Assembly (NCBI GenBank): GCA_023422835.1
Contig: JAFAGI010000012.1
Location: 1 to 64,000, forward strand
Direction: 5' to 3'
DNA from: Bacteroidota bacterium
GTDB lineage: Bacteria; Bacteroidota; Bacteroidia; Chitinophagales; Chitinophagaceae
Length of the DNA stretch: 64,000 bases
Shown here one piece after another: positions 24,497 through 33,288 of this stretch. Both the position numbers and the translations under genes were made by a program. Every line of letters starts with the position of its first letter. Within the stretch, counting starts at the first letter, position 1. The notes under the pieces are model-generated. The model searched no databases, was not told the DNA's origin, and saw only the letters and a program-made list of their open reading frames with translations.

Positions 24497-25609
24497 TCAA
24501 AACAACTTCCCCTGCACTACACCCGGCTTCCTGAAATTTGTTGTATCAAGCACTGGTACATTTTTATTCATTCCATACATTTCACCATACTTTCTGTATT
24601 GCTGGGCTATGATGTCGGCAATGTGCCCCTCGCCGCGCATACGTACGCCCCAACGGGTGTCGTTGACTTTGCCGCCATGGCTTTCTTCAATAAAATGCCA
24701 TACTTTGTCTGCCCTGTCAGGCATATTTTTATAAAGCCAGTCGTGAAACAAAACCTTGATAGCCCCGTTTAGCCTGATAAAAGTGTAAGCAGTAAAGGTG
24801 GCACCCGCTTCGGCAGAAGCTTTCATGATCCGGTGAATCTCGTGATCATTCAACCCGGGTATCATGGGGCCGAGCATAACACCAACAGGTACGCCGGCTT
24901 TTGCGAGCTCCTCCATCGCATATAAACGCTGTGAAGCTGTAGCCGTACGCGGTTCCATAGAGCGGCGCAGATCTTCGTTGAAACTCGTAACAGATATTAA
25001 TACACGCGCCAGCTTGCGGCTGGCCATATCCTGCAAAATATCCTTATCGCGTACAATTCCAACGCTTTTGGTAAGCATGCCGATCGGCTGGTTAAACTCG
25101 TTACAAACCTCAAGCAGGCTCCTGGTAAGCCTGAACTTTTTTTCCGCTGGCTGATAGCAATCTGTATTACCGCTGACCATAATAGGCTTGCACTCCCATT
25201 TGGGATGTGACAACTGTTTGCGCAAAGCCTCGCCGGCATTCAGTTTCACAACAATTTTTCTTTCAAAATCAAGGCCGGCGCTGTAACCCCAGTATTCATG
25301 CACATTTCGCGCATAACAATAAATGCAGCCATGTTCGCAACCTGCATAAGCATTCATGCTGTAAGACATACCCACATCCGGGCTGTCAACTTTGTTTACA
25401 ATAGTCTTTACCTGTTGTTTTATATATTGCGTGGAAATCTTGGGGTCTTCCCAATCGTCAATACCATGGTGATGTTCCCTGGTAAATATGTTTTTAAGAA
25501 ACCGGTTGTGCGTATTAAGTTGTGCACCGCGCCCTTTATGGTACTGATCGCTATCGTCTTTTTTTGTAATGGATACCTTGAACGCATCCTGTTGTAAATC
25601 TTTTCTCAT
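24497..25609 (-). CDS. PA0069-type radical SAM protein
   Basis: Protein of 370 residues with the radical SAM cluster motif C91xxxC95xxC98 (AGCEHGCIYCYARN). Other PA0069-group marks are VSGNTDCYQPAEKKFRLTR and GVMLGPMIPGLNDHEI. The group is distantly related to spore photoproduct lyase, and its reaction is not known. The protein ends in VVQGKLF, which fits the QxxLF bacterial sliding-clamp-binding motif. The upstream neighbour ends in VVQAMLF. The two genes are 20 bases apart, so a joint role at DNA, perhaps repair, is plausible but unproven. Confidence 0.88.
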   Translation of the reverse strand: MRKDLQQDAFKVSITKKDDSDQYHKGRGAQLNTHNRFLKNIFTREHHHGIDDWEDPKISTQYIKQQVKTIVNKVDSPDVGMSYSMNAYAGCEHGCIYCYARNVHEYWGYSAGLDFERKIVVKLNAGEALRKQLSHPKWECKPIMVSGNTDCYQPAEKKFRLTRSLLEVCNEFNQPIGMLTKSVGIVRDKDILQDMASRKLARVLISVTSFNEDLRRSMEPRTATASQRLYAMEELAKAGVPVGVMLGPMIPGLNDHEIHRIMKASAEAGATFTAYTFIRLNGAIKVLFHDWLYKNMPDRADKVWHFIEESHGGKVNDTRWGVRMRGEGHIADIIAQQYRKYGEMYGMNKNVPVLDTTNFRKPGVVQGKLF

Positions 25610-25629
25610 AATTGCTGTTTTGATTTTTT

Positions 25630-26214
25630 TTAAAATAGCATTGCCTGCACTACATTGGTCTTTTTATTTTTAAAAGTAAAGTGTTCAACCCTATGGTATT
25701 TCCCTCCCTTTTCCCTGCGCAATAAAAGCATGGATTGTGCTGTAAATTTTGCATAGAAGTGAAGATTGCTCATATACTTCCACGCCTGTTCATACTGCTC
25801 ATTTGTTAAGCCTTTACAAATCGTGAGATGAGGTTCTGAAATGAAATAAGGCTTGTGATCATTATCCGGCTTCAGCATTCTATGTGTTGCCTGCCGCACT
25901 TCTCTCACCAGCTCCAATACCTGCGCTCTAGAGATTACATTTACATAAATGGTGTGCGATGGAAAACAACCAAAGTTGCACAGCTCAACATTTATACTGT
26001 CCTGCTTATCTGCTGCATTGCGCACGCGCGACAGTATACGGCTTTCAGCAGTTTTGTACTGCGTAAAAGTACACAAGGTTATGCGCGGCATGTTCAGTGC
26101 ATTTGCAGCTTTATAGCGCTGATGAAAATCTTTTTTAACCTGCATCAGCTTTTCAGTAACACTTTCGCTGGGTTCAATGATCAACAAGTATTCATATAGG
26201 CCCTGATATGACAT
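25630..26214 (-). CDS. 2H phosphodiesterase / 2'-5' RNA ligase-like protein
   Basis: Protein of 194 residues of the LigT-like fold. The second HxT motif is intact (H129-L-T131 in EPHLTICKGL), but the first reads R44-I-T46, so one catalytic histidine is replaced. Activity is therefore uncertain; it may bind nucleotides or nucleic acid instead. The C-terminus KNKKTNVVQAMLF carries a QxxLF clamp-binding-like motif, shared with the radical SAM protein encoded next. Two palindromic repeats sit in the promoter (26238-26279), suggesting a repressor such as a LexA-like or S24-type protein. Confidence 0.75.
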   Translation of the reverse strand: MSYQGLYEYLLIIEPSESVTEKLMQVKKDFHQRYKAANALNMPRITLCTFTQYKTAESRILSRVRNAADKQDSINVELCNFGCFPSHTIYVNVISRAQVLELVREVRQATHRMLKPDNDHKPYFISEPHLTICKGLTNEQYEQAWKYMSNLHFYAKFTAQSMLLLRREKGGKYHRVEHFTFKNKKTNVVQAMLF

Positions 26215-26237
26215 ATCTGTTATTTTGGTATTACAAA

Positions 26238-26279
26238 GCTAATATTTTTAGTATTATTATTGCTAATTATTTTAGTATT
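26238..26279. promoter_or_regulatory. Paired palindromic operator-like repeats
   Basis: Two 18-base direct repeats, gctaatatttttagtatt (26238-26255) and gctaattattttagtatt (26262-26279), differ at two bases. Each contains the inverted repeat CTAA-N5-TTAG (26239-26251 and 26263-26275). Centres are 24 bases apart. On the minus strand a TAGCTTTG box (26234-26241) overlaps the first copy, so a bound protein would block the promoter of the 2H/radical SAM pair. Confidence 0.6.
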
Positions 26280-26340
26280 TATAAGTAAATATCTGTTAAA
26301 ATCATTGCGCGATGCTGTTAGGCAGTTTCAGTAAATTGTG

Positions 26341-26348
26341 TAATTTTG
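26341..26348 (+). promoter_or_regulatory. -7 promoter element before the U32 gene
   Basis: TAATTTTG, followed by CAC, fits TAnnTTTG and lies 16 bases before ATG 26365. A matching TTG at the right distance is not seen. Confidence 0.5.
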
Positions 26349-26364
26349 CACATTAATTTTAATA

Positions 26365-27606
26365 ATGACCAAAACTGGAAAAATAGAGCTGATGTCTCCT
26401 GCCGGAGATTTTGCCTGCCTGCAGGCTGCCATTAACAACGGTGCTGATTCAGTGTATTTTGGAGTGGAGCAGCTAAATATGCGTGCCCGTTCCAGCATTA
26501 ATTTCACACTCGAAGACCTGGATGAAATAGCAAGACGTTGCAATGAAAAAGGCGTGCGAACTTATCTCACACTGAATACCATTATTTACGACCATGATCT
26601 TTCTATCATAAAAAAATTACTGGACAAAGCAAAACAAGCAGGACTGACTGCGGTAATAGCTATGGACCAGGCTGTGATCGCTTATGCAAGGCAGATTGGC
26701 GTTGAAGTGCATATTTCCACTCAGATAAATATTACCAATATTGAGACGGTAAAGTTTTATGCACTCTTTGCAGACACCATGGTTTTAAGCCGTGAGCTGA
26801 GCCTGACGCAGGTAAAGAAAATAACCGAACAAATAGAAAAAGAACAGGTAAAAGGGCCCAACGGAGCACTTGTGGAAATTGAAATATTCGGCCACGGTGC
26901 ACTGTGCATGGCTGTTTCAGGAAAATGTTACCTGAGCCTGCATTCGCATAATTCATCTGCCAACAGGGGCGCCTGCAAGCAGAACTGCCGCAAAAAATAT
27001 ACGGTCATAGACCAGGAAACCGGTTTTGAAATTGAGCTGGATAATGAATACATGATGTCACCCAAAGATTTGTGTACCATTCCGTTTTTAGACCAAGTAA
27101 TCAACGCCGGTGTAAAAGTTTTAAAGATAGAAGGACGCGGGCGTGCACCCGAATATGTGGCAACAGTTACCAGGTGCTACCGCGAGGCTATAGACAGCAT
27201 TGCGGACGGCACCTACTCAATTGAGAAAGTAGCTGAATGGATGAAACAGCTGGAAACTGTTTACAACCGCGGCTTCTGGAGCGGTTACTACCTTGGGCAG
27301 GAATTGGGTGAATGGTCGCCAAACCCGGGGAATAATGCTACTCAGAAGAAACTCTACATTGGATCTACACAACACTATTATCCAAAAAATGAGATCGGGC
27401 AGTTTGAGATTGAAGTGTACGATATAAAAGTCGGGGATAAAATACTGGTTCAAGGTCCTACTACGGGTTCACAGGAACTGGAAATTTCCTCTATGATGGT
27501 GAATGATGTAGATGCACAGGTTGCCAGCAAAGGAGATATAGTAACCATGCCGCTACCGTTTAAAACCAGGCCATCGGATAAGCTATATAAAATAGTCAAG
27601 AATTAA
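26365..27606 (+). CDS. U32 family peptidase-like protein (RNA hydroxylation type)
   Basis: Protein of 413 residues. The N-terminal TIM-like domain starts ELMSPAGDFACLQAAI with NNGADSVYFGVEQLNMRARS. The U32 signature EIFGHGALCMAVSGKCYLS carries two cysteines, and GACKQNCRKKY gives two more, the set that holds an Fe-S cluster in this family. A small C-terminal beta-barrel follows (about 330-413). E. coli homologues (TrhP, RlhA) are needed for tRNA or rRNA hydroxylation rather than proteolysis. A ferredoxin gene follows by 27 bases, a sensible electron donor. Confidence 0.88.
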   Translation: MTKTGKIELMSPAGDFACLQAAINNGADSVYFGVEQLNMRARSSINFTLEDLDEIARRCNEKGVRTYLTLNTIIYDHDLSIIKKLLDKAKQAGLTAVIAMDQAVIAYARQIGVEVHISTQINITNIETVKFYALFADTMVLSRELSLTQVKKITEQIEKEQVKGPNGALVEIEIFGHGALCMAVSGKCYLSLHSHNSSANRGACKQNCRKKYTVIDQETGFEIELDNEYMMSPKDLCTIPFLDQVINAGVKVLKIEGRGRAPEYVATVTRCYREAIDSIADGTYSIEKVAEWMKQLETVYNRGFWSGYYLGQELGEWSPNPGNNATQKKLYIGSTQHYYPKNEIGQFEIEVYDIKVGDKILVQGPTTGSQELEISSMMVNDVDAQVASKGDIVTMPLPFKTRPSDKLYKIVKN

Positions 27607-27633
27607 ACCGGAACATAGACCCCTCGGCAATAC

Positions 27634-27864
27634 ATGGTCATCATTACTTTACAGAGAGATAAATGTATCGGTTGCAATTACTGCGCAGAGTTTGCTCCCG
27701 ATTATTTCCGCATGTCCAAAGCTGACGGCAAATCAGTTTTATTGAAGTCGACAGAGAAGAAAGGTTTCTTTACTTTTAAAACGCCCAACCCTGAAGCGCT
27801 GGAACCTTGCACTAAAGCGGCTACGGCGTGTCCTGTGAAAATTATCTCTGTAAAAAATATTTAA
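27634..27864 (+). CDS. Ferredoxin, [4Fe-4S]
   Basis: Protein of 76 residues with the C11xxC14xxC17 triplet in KCIGCNYCAEF and a distant fourth cysteine C66 before proline (TACPVKI), enough for one [4Fe-4S] cluster. A further cysteine C59 is present. The second half of a two-cluster ferredoxin is absent. It is 27 bases after the U32-type gene and probably co-transcribed, which suggests it feeds electrons to that protein. Confidence 0.88.
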   Translation: MVIITLQRDKCIGCNYCAEFAPDYFRMSKADGKSVLLKSTEKKGFFTFKTPNPEALEPCTKAATACPVKIISVKNI

Positions 27865-28766
27865 ACACCTCACCCCTGCCTCCCCAGAGGAAAATCAGCG
27901 CGCATAGCTTACAGGCTGCTCTTAGCGATCTTTGTATAAGCTTTCCGCGCTTGACATGCGGGCATCATTTACATTGACGCCTGTAAATAAAAACAATCAA
28001 CTCATTTCACTCAGAAGCCGCCAAGCCGTGGGAAATAATAAGATTGCTGCTAAACCTTCGGTTTGCCATGGTTTCGCAATAAGCAACTCTTTAACAGCGT
28101 GTTTGTGAGCGAGGTATGAGCGAAGCATCTCCCAAGCCTTTGCCCCGAGAAGAAGGGAAAAACACACCATCTTACAAAAAACAGGAACGAATAAGCAATA
28201 GCTTCCGGGCGTGCGGGCAGTCAGAGTTTTTTGCTTCTTTTACGGCAATGGCACAAAAGAAAATTCCTTTCACGCATAGGATTGCGCCAAGAAGATGTAT
28301 GATGCCGGATGAAAACACTGACACGGCACAATTCTTTTCATGCAAATGCTTACAACGCTATTCGACATTTGCAATGTCGAATACGCTATCCGGAGAATTG
28401 AAATCTCCCGATACGGCTCGTGCTTGCAAATCACGAAGAGCAAGGTTAATCAAAAAGAATGGACTCTATTTTTTTCAAGAACTGTTACAGACTATCATTA
28501 CAGGCACAAGCGAACGCTTGCGCCAGTGAAGAGATGTCAGGTGAAAACACCTAGTACGGCCCAAAGGCTTTCGCAATTGCGCATTTCTTAGAAGAGGGGT
28601 ATTAAACTGTAACCTCAACTTCTTACTTTTTCACTGCTAAGTTCTCACATTTCACAATTCAGCATTCACAAACCTAAAATCAAGGACTGCTTCTAAACTA
28701 CGTTGCGCTAAGTTTATCGCAAAGACGAACCATCAACAACAAACATTTATGAACAAAGTAAATGAT
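27865..28766. other. Long non-coding stretch with REP-like palindromes
   Basis: These 902 bases lack a credible gene. Frames in the region cross palindromes and have no family features. The right part (28360-28600) is a palindromic module with a second copy at 35915-36164. A segment at 28229-28250 (ttttgcttcttttacggcaatgg) recurs inverted at 37080-37101. The left part (27865-28200) has short hairpins but nothing I can name. Confidence 0.6.
28360..28600 (+). repeat. REP-like palindromic module, copy A
   Basis: The module starts with the perfect hairpin attcgacatt-tgc-aatgtcgaat (28360-28382). Then come ggagaattgaaatctcc (28392-28408), a cgtg...cacg hairpin, gttacagact, acaagcgaacgcttg and ggtgaaaacacc. 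The same order of blocks, inverted, is at 35915-36164. Such chains of hairpins resemble REP/BIME elements moved by RAYT (IS200-like) transposases, though no such transposase is in the window. Confidence 0.7.
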
Positions 28767-29429
28767 CTAACCTTTCGCCAGTTCTTTTATCTGGTCGGAT
28801 GTGTAAATATATTGCCCAGTGTTATGCAACAATGAACTCTTAAGCATAGCAAGCGCTATGTCTGTTGCCCGTATGCTTCTATATTTTTGCAACCTACCCA
28901 AAAGCAAAGGATCAACTATTTTAAACAGCGCTTTAGAAAAGTCTTCTGCCCATCTTTTCTCCTGCCTTTCGCCTGTAATTAAAGAAGGACGGTAAATGCA
29001 AGTAGTATCTATGCCCACTTCCAATACATCTTTCTCTACACGGCCTTTAAGCTTTGTATAAAAATTGCGGCTGCGAATGTCAGCTCCCAAAGAAGACACT
29101 ATGTGGAATTGCTTTACACCTTTCTCCTTTCCTGCTCTTGCGAACCATAAAGGATAGAAATGATCGATGCGGTAATAATCTTGTATATCAGGTGTTTTCT
29201 TCCTCGTAGTGCCTAAACAGGAAAATATCACTTCCGTATTTACCTCCTGTTTAAGTGATGCAATATCTGCAAAATCAGTTACTATCTTTTCGAGTTTTTC
29301 ATGCTCAATTGCAACAGGTTTGCGGGTAAAAATTTTTACGCGTGTATAATGCTCATCGTTCAGGAGCAGTCGCAATAAACTGCTTCCTACAAGCCCTGTA
29401 CTTCCTAATATAATTGCTGTTGCCGGCAT
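28767..29429 (-). CDS. Atypical SDR, TIP30-like NAD(P)-binding protein
   Basis: Protein of 220 residues. The N-terminal ILGSTGLVGSSLL is the Rossmann glycine motif (GxTGxxGxxL) of atypical short-chain dehydrogenases. FSCLGTTRKKT and FHIVSSLGAD are typical of the HTATIP2/TIP30-like and YwnB-like group, and YTKLKGRVEKDV carries the YxxxK-type tyrosine/lysine. The substrate is unknown. It is encoded 25 bases after another short-chain dehydrogenase gene on the same strand, so the two may share a transcript. Confidence 0.82.
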   Translation of the reverse strand: MPATAIILGSTGLVGSSLLRLLLNDEHYTRVKIFTRKPVAIEHEKLEKIVTDFADIASLKQEVNTEVIFSCLGTTRKKTPDIQDYYRIDHFYPLWFARAGKEKGVKQFHIVSSLGADIRSRNFYTKLKGRVEKDVLEVGIDTTCIYRPSLITGERQEKRWAEDFSKALFKIVDPLLLGRLQKYRSIRATDIALAMLKSSLLHNTGQYIYTSDQIKELAKG

Positions 29430-29454
29430 TGTACCATAATTTATTTATATAATT

Positions 29455-30213
29455 CTACCCTTTAAAAGTCAAAAACGAATTAGCCTGGGCGGTGCAAGTT
29501 ACTACCAAATCATTTATACAAACATGCGCCGGTAAAGTGGCACAGTAATATGTTATATCCGCAATATCGTTTGCATGCAGAGGTTCATAACCCTGATACA
29601 CCTCATCGCTTTTAAATTGATCGCCTTTAAAGCGCACATTTGAAAACTCAGTGTCAGCCGCACCGGGATGTATCGCTGTAACTTTTATACGGTGCTGCAA
29701 AAGTTCCATCCGCAACGATTGTGAAAGACTGTTCACAGCATGTTTGGTAGCATTATATACATTGCCCATAGGATATACATCTTTACCGGCAATAGAGCCC
29801 ATGTTTATAATATGGCCCTGATTTCTGTTAATTAAGTACGGCACAACTGCTTTGGTGACATAAAGCAATCCTTTTACATTGGTATCAATCATGGTGTCCC
29901 AATCCTCCAGGTCACAATCGTTGAAGTTGTTGCGCCCTAATGCAAGGCCGGCGTTGTTTACAAGTACGTCAATGTTTTGCCATGCTGCAGGCAGTGAACT
30001 TAAATTCGCCGTAACTTCTTCGTTTTTTCTTACATCAAAATTTAAAGGAAGCACCTGTACACTGAATTTTTGTTTCAGCTCTTGGGCAAGCTGGTCCAGC
30101 CTGTCTTTACGCCGTCCGGTGATAATACAGCTCCAAGCTTCTGCAGCAAATTTCTCAGCAATAGCTTTTCCAAATCCTGAAGTAGCTCCCGTAATCAATA
30201 TTATTTTCTGCAT
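29455..30213 (-). CDS. Classical SDR family oxidoreductase (YdfG-like)
   Basis: Protein of 252 residues with all classical marks: TGATSGFGKAIA for the cofactor, NNAGLA, the catalytic serine in NMGSIAG and the YNATKHAV tyrosine/lysine pair. The arginine-rich TGRRKDRL after strand 2 favours NADP. It is closest in layout to YdfG-type serine/3-hydroxy acid dehydrogenases, but the substrate is not certain. It heads the pair with the TIP30-like gene. Confidence 0.9.
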   Translation of the reverse strand: MQKIILITGATSGFGKAIAEKFAAEAWSCIITGRRKDRLDQLAQELKQKFSVQVLPLNFDVRKNEEVTANLSSLPAAWQNIDVLVNNAGLALGRNNFNDCDLEDWDTMIDTNVKGLLYVTKAVVPYLINRNQGHIINMGSIAGKDVYPMGNVYNATKHAVNSLSQSLRMELLQHRIKVTAIHPGAADTEFSNVRFKGDQFKSDEVYQGYEPLHANDIADITYYCATLPAHVCINDLVVTCTAQANSFLTFKG

Positions 30214-30366
30214 GAGATCATCATTAAATAAAAAATAAAATTACCAATAGAAAGATAGATTAACAAAATTGAATTTTAACTTCGTATTCATTCTGCTGTC
30301 TAAAGCTCACCGATAGGGTGGTTTACAGCAAATGCGACTGAGTTTATATTAAACAATACTTTTCTT

Positions 30367-30861
30367 ATGAAACATATAATTCCCTTGATCATAGCAGTTT
30401 TATTAGCAACTTTTACTTTTGGGCAGGAGACAACCGGCAGAGCGCCTTACGAACAAAGCCAAACCATACCACCCATAAATTTACTGACTACAGACAGCGC
30501 CTGGTACAATTTGCGCACTAACAATGTTGAAAAAAATGTAGCTGTTATTTATTTCAGCCATGATTGCAAACATTGCCAGTCTGAAGCAAAAGAAATTGCT
30601 GCAAATACAGATAAGCTTAAGAATGTACAACTCCTGTGGGTATCTTCCATGAGCTCTATGGACGAAATAAAAGATTTCCGCCAGCAATACGGACTTACAG
30701 GCAGCAATATTACTTTTCTTAAAGATCCTAACTTTTCCATTGCGCTCTTTTATGATGTAAAAACACTTCCTTTCATAGCTCTATACGACAAAGCAGGGCA
30801 AACCAGGAAACTCTACAGGAAAGCTGTTACCGCTGAAGGTATTGTCGCAGCCTTTCAATAA
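30367..30861 (+). CDS. Exported thioredoxin-like protein
   Basis: Protein of 164 residues with signal peptide MKHIIPLIIAVLLATFTFGQ and a thioredoxin/TlpA-like domain. The redox motif is DCKHCQSE (CxxC), and TLPFIALYDKAG provides the cis-proline. It would act in the periplasm as a thiol-disulfide oxidoreductase or peroxiredoxin-like protein. Nothing nearby identifies the partner. It is separated from the next LacI gene by 58 bases. Confidence 0.82.
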   Translation: MKHIIPLIIAVLLATFTFGQETTGRAPYEQSQTIPPINLLTTDSAWYNLRTNNVEKNVAVIYFSHDCKHCQSEAKEIAANTDKLKNVQLLWVSSMSSMDEIKDFRQQYGLTGSNITFLKDPNFSIALFYDVKTLPFIALYDKAGQTRKLYRKAVTAEGIVAAFQ

Positions 30862-30919
30862 AAAAATTCTTCTTTAAGCAAACAGTACTACATTTGTCAG
30901 CCAAGGGCCATTTATTGCT

Positions 30920-31927
30920 ATGCAAAACAAGAAGAAAATAGATATCATTGAGTTGGCTAAAATTCTCAATTTGTCCAAGTCCACGATATCACGCGCTTTC
31001 CGCAACAGCAGCGATATTAATAAGCATACCAGGCAAAGGATTCTGGATAAAGCTCAGGAACTAAATTACCATCCCAATATTTACGCAAGCAGCCTGCGCA
31101 AAAGAAAGAGCAAAACCATTGCTATCATTATTCCTGAACTTGCCAACAATTTTTTCTCGAAGGCTGTAAACGGTATTGAAAACATCGCACGCAGCAATAA
31201 CTTTCATTCGCTGATCTATTTTACCGATAGCCAGGTAGAAAAAGAAATTGAAATTACAAAAAACCTGCTGAATGGAAGAGTGGAAGGTGTGATCATATCT
31301 GCAACCGGCGAAGGCACAGAACCGCTACACATAAAAAGCCTCCAACGAAACACACCTGTTGTATTTTTCGACCGTGTATACGATGAGATCATTGCGCCTA
31401 AAGTTGTTACAGACGATTATGAAAGCAGCTTTAAAGCTACTGAACTGCTGCTGAAAAATGGATGTAAACGTACGGCATTCTTCGTGATCAATAAAAATAT
31501 TTCTATAGGCAAACAAAGAATGAAGGGCTACCTGGATGCGCTGAAAGCCAATGGATATAAGCATAACGATAAATTAATACTTAATTGCTGCAATCATTTC
31601 CAAAAGAACTATAAAATGATCAGCAAGTTTTTAAACAAAGAAAAACCTGACGGTATCTTCGCTTCCGTAGAAAGGCTGGCCACTTGTACATACTCGGTTT
31701 GTAAAGACAAGAATATTTCCATACCTGAAAATATAAAACTGATCTGCTACTCCAGTATTGACATTGCAGACCTGCTTGCCCCGTCGTTATCAACAGTTAC
31801 TCAACCTGCTTACGATATGGGCGCTAAGGCTGCCGAACTGCTGTTTAAACAGATCAACGAGCAGCAGACCTCTGATGAAAAAGTAACTTTAACATCAAGA
31901 ATTGATGAAAGAGCATCATCTCAATAA
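30920..31927 (+). CDS. LacI family transcriptional regulator
   Basis: Protein of 335 residues. The HTH is IIELAKILNLSKSTISRAFR with a hinge region HPNIYASSLRKRKSKTI, then an effector domain (IAIIIPELANNFFSKAVNG, VVFFDRVYDEI, TVTQPAYDMG). The operator-contact serine-threonine-arginine residues look normal. It is not next to sugar genes, but pfkA and pyk lie just downstream. A link to central sugar metabolism is possible but untested. The start follows a short UTR with no clear promoter box. Confidence 0.88.
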   Translation: MQNKKKIDIIELAKILNLSKSTISRAFRNSSDINKHTRQRILDKAQELNYHPNIYASSLRKRKSKTIAIIIPELANNFFSKAVNGIENIARSNNFHSLIYFTDSQVEKEIEITKNLLNGRVEGVIISATGEGTEPLHIKSLQRNTPVVFFDRVYDEIIAPKVVTDDYESSFKATELLLKNGCKRTAFFVINKNISIGKQRMKGYLDALKANGYKHNDKLILNCCNHFQKNYKMISKFLNKEKPDGIFASVERLATCTYSVCKDKNISIPENIKLICYSSIDIADLLAPSLSTVTQPAYDMGAKAAELLFKQINEQQTSDEKVTLTSRIDERASSQ

Positions 31928-32187
31928 TACCGGCTTGATCCAGAAACTCAAACAACTGTGCTTAACAATAAATTTATGCAAAGCCGGGAATTGATCTACA
32001 TTCTTTCTGCAAGGCTGCATTATTATAATCAATGCAAATATCTTAAGTTACAATCAAAGAAAACAACAGGGGGATAGAAGAATCAACATGTTTTTCCTAT
32101 TGCAGTTGATTGCAAATCCAGCATGAACTAAACTTTAAATTTACACCATAATGAAGGGTTTTGTTAGTTTACCCAAAAATTAATTTG

Positions 32188-32195
32188 TACTTTTG
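32188..32195 (+). promoter_or_regulatory. -7 promoter element before pfkA
   Basis: TACTTTTG, followed by CAC, fits TAnnTTTG and is 29 bases before ATG 32225. A TTG lies at 32161-32163, 24 bases upstream rather than the ideal 19. Confidence 0.5.
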
Positions 32196-32224
32196 CACTC
32201 GAATTTAAAGACATACAATTTAAT

Positions 32225-33214
32225 ATGGCAACTAAAAAAGTCTCCAAGATAGCGGTTTTAACTTCCGGCGGCGACGCTCCGGGCATGAATGCAGCTATAC
32301 GTGCAGTAGTAAGGACAGCAATTTTCAACAAGATTGAGGTTTACGGTGTCGTTCGCGGCTACAGCGGCATGATTGAAGATGATATTTATAAGATGGATTC
32401 CAAATCCGTTGCAAACATTATTCAAAGAGGCGGCACCATTTTAAAGTCTGCCAGGAGCGACGAATTTAAAACTCCTGCAGGCAGAAAAAAAGCGTTCAAC
32501 AACTTAAAGAAAAAAGAAATTGACGGCTTAGTGGTTATCGGTGGCGACGGAAGTTTTACGGGAGCTTTGAAATTATCCGAGGAACACGGCATACCTGTTA
32601 TAGGCCTGCCGGGCACAATAGACAAAGATTGCTATGGCACAGATTCTACCATTGGTTTTGATACAGCGGTGAATACTGCCGTTGAAAATATTGATAAAAT
32701 AAGAGACACAGCAGACGCACACGACAGACTTTTTATTGTAGAAGTCATGGGCAGGGATGCAGGCTACATTGCTTTGAACGCCGGCATTGCCACAGGCGCA
32801 GAAACCATTCTTTTGCCTGAAACAAAGACAGATATAGAAAGTGTGATCATTGGTTTAAAAAGAAAAGAAAGAAGAAAAAAACTGGTAAACCTAATTGTTG
32901 TAGCAGAAGGCGATGAGTTGGGCGGTGCATCTGAAGTAGCCAAGGTGGTAAAAGAAAGATTGCCTAAAATTGATACACGCGTTACTATCTTAGGCCATAT
33001 TCAAAGAGGCGGCTCTCCTTCCTGCTGCGACAGGCTCATAGCCAGCAGAATGGGCTACCATGCTGTAGTTGCACTGAATGAGGGAAAAAGAAATGTGATG
33101 ATCGGCATTCAGAATGGCAATATCGTACACGTACCGCTTGAAGATGCCATTTCTAAAAAGAACCAGGGCATAGACCAGGAACTATTGAAAATATCACATA
33201 TCCTTTCGATATAG
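32225..33214 (+). CDS. pfkA: ATP-dependent 6-phosphofructokinase
   Basis: Protein of 329 residues. SGGDAPGMNAAIRA is the ATP loop, VVIGGDGSFTGA and PGTIDKDCYGTD bind phosphate and Mg and contain the catalytic aspartate, and EVMGRDAGYIALNAG and ILGHIQRGGSPSCCDR complete the active site. The GGDGS form is that of the ATP-type enzyme. It commits fructose 6-phosphate to glycolysis. Pyruvate kinase is encoded next on the same strand after a 308-base leader, so the two glycolytic control enzymes are together but probably have separate transcripts. Confidence 0.96.
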   Translation: MATKKVSKIAVLTSGGDAPGMNAAIRAVVRTAIFNKIEVYGVVRGYSGMIEDDIYKMDSKSVANIIQRGGTILKSARSDEFKTPAGRKKAFNNLKKKEIDGLVVIGGDGSFTGALKLSEEHGIPVIGLPGTIDKDCYGTDSTIGFDTAVNTAVENIDKIRDTADAHDRLFIVEVMGRDAGYIALNAGIATGAETILLPETKTDIESVIIGLKRKERRKKLVNLIVVAEGDELGGASEVAKVVKERLPKIDTRVTILGHIQRGGSPSCCDRLIASRMGYHAVVALNEGKRNVMIGIQNGNIVHVPLEDAISKKNQGIDQELLKISHILSI

Positions 33215-33288
33215 CCAAGACAATGCTAAAGCAAGTTCATGGCTGCCTTTTACTAAATTAAAAACATATACCATAGTATAAACTAACT

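Noticed and set aside
28116..28529. 137-codon plus-strand frame in the long gap
   Set aside because: It runs through the REP-like hairpins, has no family features and its ending equals palindromic repeat sequence.
31928..32224. Riboswitch or RNA in the gap before pfkA
   Set aside because: Only a -7 box and AT-rich sequence; no conserved aptamer wording recognised.
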